This document shows, piece by piece, positions 45,730 through 64,000 of a stretch of 64,000 bases of DNA. The notes below the pieces were generated by a model that saw only the letters and a list, made by a program, of their open reading frames with translations, was not told where the DNA came from and did not search any database. The position numbers were made by a program, and so were the translations under genes. Location: contig JAWQEG010002497.1 in assembly GCA_033782935.1 (NCBI GenBank), forward strand, positions 1 through 64,000, given 5' to 3'. The DNA is from Petrolisthes cinctipes. Taxonomy: Eukaryota > Arthropoda > Malacostraca > Decapoda > Porcellanidae. Every line of letters begins with the position of its first letter. Position 1 is the first letter of the stretch.

Positions 45730-48580
45730 GCATACTCAAAACAATTACAGTACTCCTCATAGCTCCCACATGAATCCATACTCCCATACCCTAGTACAGT
45801 ATACAGAGGAATGACTATGGCTATCTTTCAGACCTTCATTCAACTTCCTGTTTCCACACGAGCTTTTATATAAGTAACATATACTCCACTGCATATCTTA
45901 ATACTGTACAGTATATAGCAATAATGCTTTGAAGGTAGATAAATAATAAACCAACAATGATGCATTTTGGATTTTAGTTTGATATTTGGGAAATGACAGA
46001 GAAACCTATGTAAAACTTTTATTGTAACATGTTTGTAAAATAAATAAGATTTGTTTGGTACAAAAAGAATCAATCGCCTACCTCTTAAGAAGAAACTGCA
46101 TGAATTAAATATATAATTTGTACAAAGTAAAATATTCTAATAATATCTTTTCGTTAAACATATATCAATATATATCACATAAATTACATTTGCTCAAGAT
46201 ATAGTGTTGATTTTTATAATTAATAAAGATCAGTTATATAACTCTTGACAACAGCAAGTTAAATCCAGCAGGCTCCAGGCCCTGGCATCTCATACTAGCT
46301 GTCATAAATATTTTGAGATTCAATCTTTTCTTGAGATTCTCTGATATATTGATGAAGGCTCCATCTTTGTCATTTCTTCAACTGCTTATATGCAAACACC
46401 ACAAAACATTTACATACAATTTACTTAATCTGTAGCATTACAAATTATGAACACCAAAATTTCATGGTGAATTTGTATAGAAATTGTTTTGATGGATGAT
46501 CTTATGTATGCACTACAGGTATCATTTCTCCATATCGACGGTACATTTTATAAATAAAATTTGCTTCAATCAAATATGTATATGTATATCAGATAAGCAA
46601 TGTAACAACAAACATCTAATAGGGATATTGCAGGCATGCACTGCAGAATACCAAATACTGTACTGTACTTACGATGACTGAATTGTGACTGGCTCAGAAC
46701 ACAGGATAAACTGACCCGAGTCATATTACACAAATATGAATGAATGCGTTCATGTCAACAGTTTCAAGGGAAAAAAAAATTATAGTGTATTTATCATAAG
46801 TACTTGTAAAGTTATGAACAAATAATGTATCCTGCTGGCCAATTTCTCATTTCAAGTTCAAGCTGCCATTTACTTAGCTGCATTGATGTGTATATTTGTA
46901 TATCATACTGTACATGCCAATAACCAAAATATTATCAACTTTTTCCTCAGTTCATGCACAGTATACTTGTGAACCCAGTGGCCCATAATTGGCAGCTTCA
47001 TCCAAAGCTGTGCAGACCATAATCCTCTAGGTGTACAGCAAGCCAAATTTCCAACTGATTCATTGTTGTCAATCCTCTTCATGAAATGTGATGCAGAGGT
47101 ATCCTTTGATTAAGGGTTAGCAAGATTATTTTTTAAACTGGGCTAGCACGTGTTCTTCTGTTGTAAGCACTTCAAAATCATGGACAGGTAATTGTTTCTC
47201 AATTTGCAAAAAAATTGAACTGGTACTTTCATGAGCCACAAGATATGGTACGAGGATGACTAAACATAACAATCCTGAAAAAAAAGAGCTCCAAAAATGT
47301 GAGTACAGTACTAAGTAGTATCTTAAAAACAAGATTTATACTGAAATATGTTCCATTACAAGAAATTCAAATATTATTCAAGCAACAGGTCACATAATAC
47401 ATACATTGACTTCACAGACCAGTGACTCAATCCATGACCAGCAGTCTTTAACTAACAGCACCAGAAATAAGCTCAGAGAACTGTTAATCTGTAGGTGGAG
47501 GTAACCCTAAAATGGCAAAAATGGTTCATCATAGTGCAGCAAAATTTGATAAGAGCAAGGTACAGTACTGCCAAAATTCTCAAACTTGAAAAATAAAGCA
47601 AATTTCAGTATAATCAAGCCACCTATTTATGAATTATGGTTCATTTCTTGCCCATACATACTATAAACTCTAAGGGCATTTCACATGATTTCTAAGCAGC
47701 TGAAAGTGGCATGGCAACCTCCAGTCAGAGCCACATATCTTTCACACTCATCTATATATTTGAATGAAGGATCAAACACAAACCATAGTTCCAAGCAGGA
47801 GGCCACTGAAGGCAGGCTTACTGCAAGTACTGATAAACCTAAAATATGTCTTACCACTCCATGCTACTCCTATCATGTACCATAATACAGTACAGCTATT
47901 TGTAAATACCAGTGATCCATAAAAAGGTGTTACAATATTAAGTGGAATACTGTATTGATTTATATCTTTCTTATTGGACAACTGTCTCACTTTATACAGA
48001 AGCAGTTTACTGCAGTACTGTCTAAAATAGTATGTCATGAGTGATCATCACAATAGTTTCAAGTTAAGTAGGTCAATAAGTACTGTGCACTGATAAAGTG
48101 AAACTTGAGCACAGCTTAATACAAGTTACATAAGGAATTTACGACAATCTATAAAAATATATACCAAAGAGAAAGAGCACTTGCTTTACATCTATTCCAC
48201 TCCGTTATATTTATACTGTATATCATATTGGATTTTTTCTTGATATTGTATGTGTACAGGTCAGGTTCTATAAGTAGATGGTTTAACTGACCGGAAATTC
48301 AAATTATTGTAAATCACAAAAACCCATTGTACATTATCTGGTGTGCAGTAAGCAACTTTTTAAGATATTTTTCAATTATATTTCATCATTCTGGCTTTCC
48401 CTCATCCGGTTCCCCTGCAAGTCTGAGACTACCATCATTCTTCTTGTCATTTTTCATCCTAAGTGTGTCTACCGTCATCTTTGTACCCAAGCCTGTCCTG
48501 AGTCTTGTTCTGGGTGTGCTTCTCTGAGAGCATCTTACAGCCAAGGGTAATCGGGAGGCTGGTGGCTGACCAATCATCCT
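45730..48580. other. AT-rich sequence downstream of Trim37; possible 3' UTR
   Basis: Low-microsatellite, AT-rich DNA. A minus-strand AATAAA lies at 46,018-46,023. A 68-codon minus frame at 47,126-47,332 has a good acceptor at about 47,272 (TTTTTTTCAG) and an ending that looks coding (VHDFEVLTTEEHVLAQFKK), but its phase does not fit Trim37 directly. It could be a separate gene's last exon or chance. Confidence 0.35.
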
Positions 48581-48582
48581 TC

Positions 48583-63080
<14,498 letters not shown>

Positions 63081-64000
63081 CTGCAATATACATAAACACA
63101 ACTCAGTAAAATGTCGTAAAATAAAAAGCTCAATCTCTTTTACAATACAGTACAGTACTGCAGTTCAGGAACTGTATGATATAATGACAAGATAGTCAGA
63201 AGTTAAAACAATCCTATCAAAGAGGAAACATTACCTAGCTATCCCATCTGAGGGCGACGTAATACACTCATAGTATCCAGCAAAGCACCAACAGAACACC
63301 CATCCTAAAGCATAGCACACCATATCCACCCTTAACCACCAAACACCCCTGTAAATTCCCTCTGGCTCTGAAATTATCCAGCGAACTTTTGCTCCTTGAC
63401 AACATTATCATAGTTACCTTAGGAGTTCATCCACTTTTTTCTTCTCTGAAAGTTTTCACCGAAATCTTCTCTGCCTGTTTGAGTGTCTGTATGTATGAGT
63501 GGCAGTCTGTCTGTCCCATTTTCACCTTTTCTTTTACCTCCAACATCCATATTTCCTTCACCTACCAGTTTTCCTTTACTCTTTTGGAATTATTCTCTTA
63601 TAATTTTCTATTTCTAAGTAATAAGTATTCTCTCACTATATACCCTAAAAACAGTAGTTCCACCATTGAATTTAAATTTTGTGATTATTGAGTTAAATGA
63701 TGTATCATACTATCTACATGTGCAATCCATAATTTCACTTAAACCACAATGGGAAAAATGGGAGTAATGATGGTTTACTTCTATTACTGAAAAGCACATG
63801 TGACGTGTATGGGAGGGGAGGGTTGGTCTCTCTAGTAAGTCCATTGTCCGAGAGTAATAACAATAAAATAAATACTAAGGGATATATGTAGTTGATCTTC
63901 AGGAAACAACACAGCAAACTTTCGTACCAAAACTACAGCATGAGTCAACACCATTAAATTCATATGGAATGGATTACAAATCATAGTTAGTAACTGTATA
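63081..64000. other. 5' part of Trim37 (intron); first exon not assigned
   Basis: No convincing phase-0 start exon. A weak candidate is ATGTTGGAG followed by GTAAAAG on the minus strand near 63,533. The true exon 1 and promoter more likely lie beyond the window. Confidence 0.4.

Noticed and set aside
63520..63550. Trim37 first exon (ATGTTGGAG followed by GTAAAAG)
   Set aside because: Only three codons, a weak context and no promoter. Kept as a remote possibility, not annotated as an exon.

Overview
The window is animal nuclear DNA: intron-split genes with GT-AG junctions, TATA/initiator promoters, tRNA-derived SINEs, terminal-inverted-repeat (TIR) DNA transposons and very long di-, tri- and tetranucleotide repeats. 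The extreme microsatellite load, together with an arthropod-like TRIM37 gene and short secreted or membrane genes, suggests a decapod crustacean (crab, shrimp, crayfish or lobster). That assignment is inference. Nothing here looks bacterial, viral or organellar.

Region by region. 1-10 kb is almost entirely repeats: (TCC)n with a regular interruption, (CT)n, a 39-bp minisatellite running into (GACA)n, (TA)n, (TATC)n and the first copies of a palindromic TTAA-ended MITE. At 11.3-15.0 kb (+) a four-exon gene with CRE, TATA box and initiator encodes a 91-residue secreted peptide precursor with a KR cleavage site and a four-cysteine mature peptide. I do not recognise the family. 15-21 kb is a field of MITEs plus a reverse-transcriptase relic. 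At 21.7-23.4 kb (-) and 29.6-31.2 kb (+) lie two paralogous two-exon membrane proteins with PPxY motifs. At 39.2-39.8 kb (+) a single-exon, single-pass membrane protein with a proline-rich tail has its own TATA promoter. 41-45.7 kb holds tandem repeats, dispersed elements and a few coding-like stretches that I could not resolve.

About 48.6-63.1 kb (-) is most of Trim37, an E3 ubiquitin ligase (RING, B-box, coiled coil, MATH, acidic and low-complexity tail). I traced 14 internal exons with consistent phase plus a tentative terminal exon. One intron appears to use a GC-AG junction. Its introns carry an internally deleted Tigger transposon, a Tc1/mariner-type MITE and a tRNA-derived SINE, but almost no long microsatellites, in sharp contrast with the first 45 kb.

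The most unusual biology is the unassigned cysteine peptide gene, the inverted PPxY membrane-protein pair, and a strong excess of perfect TGACGTCA (CRE) sites, three of which sit just upstream of the predicted small genes.
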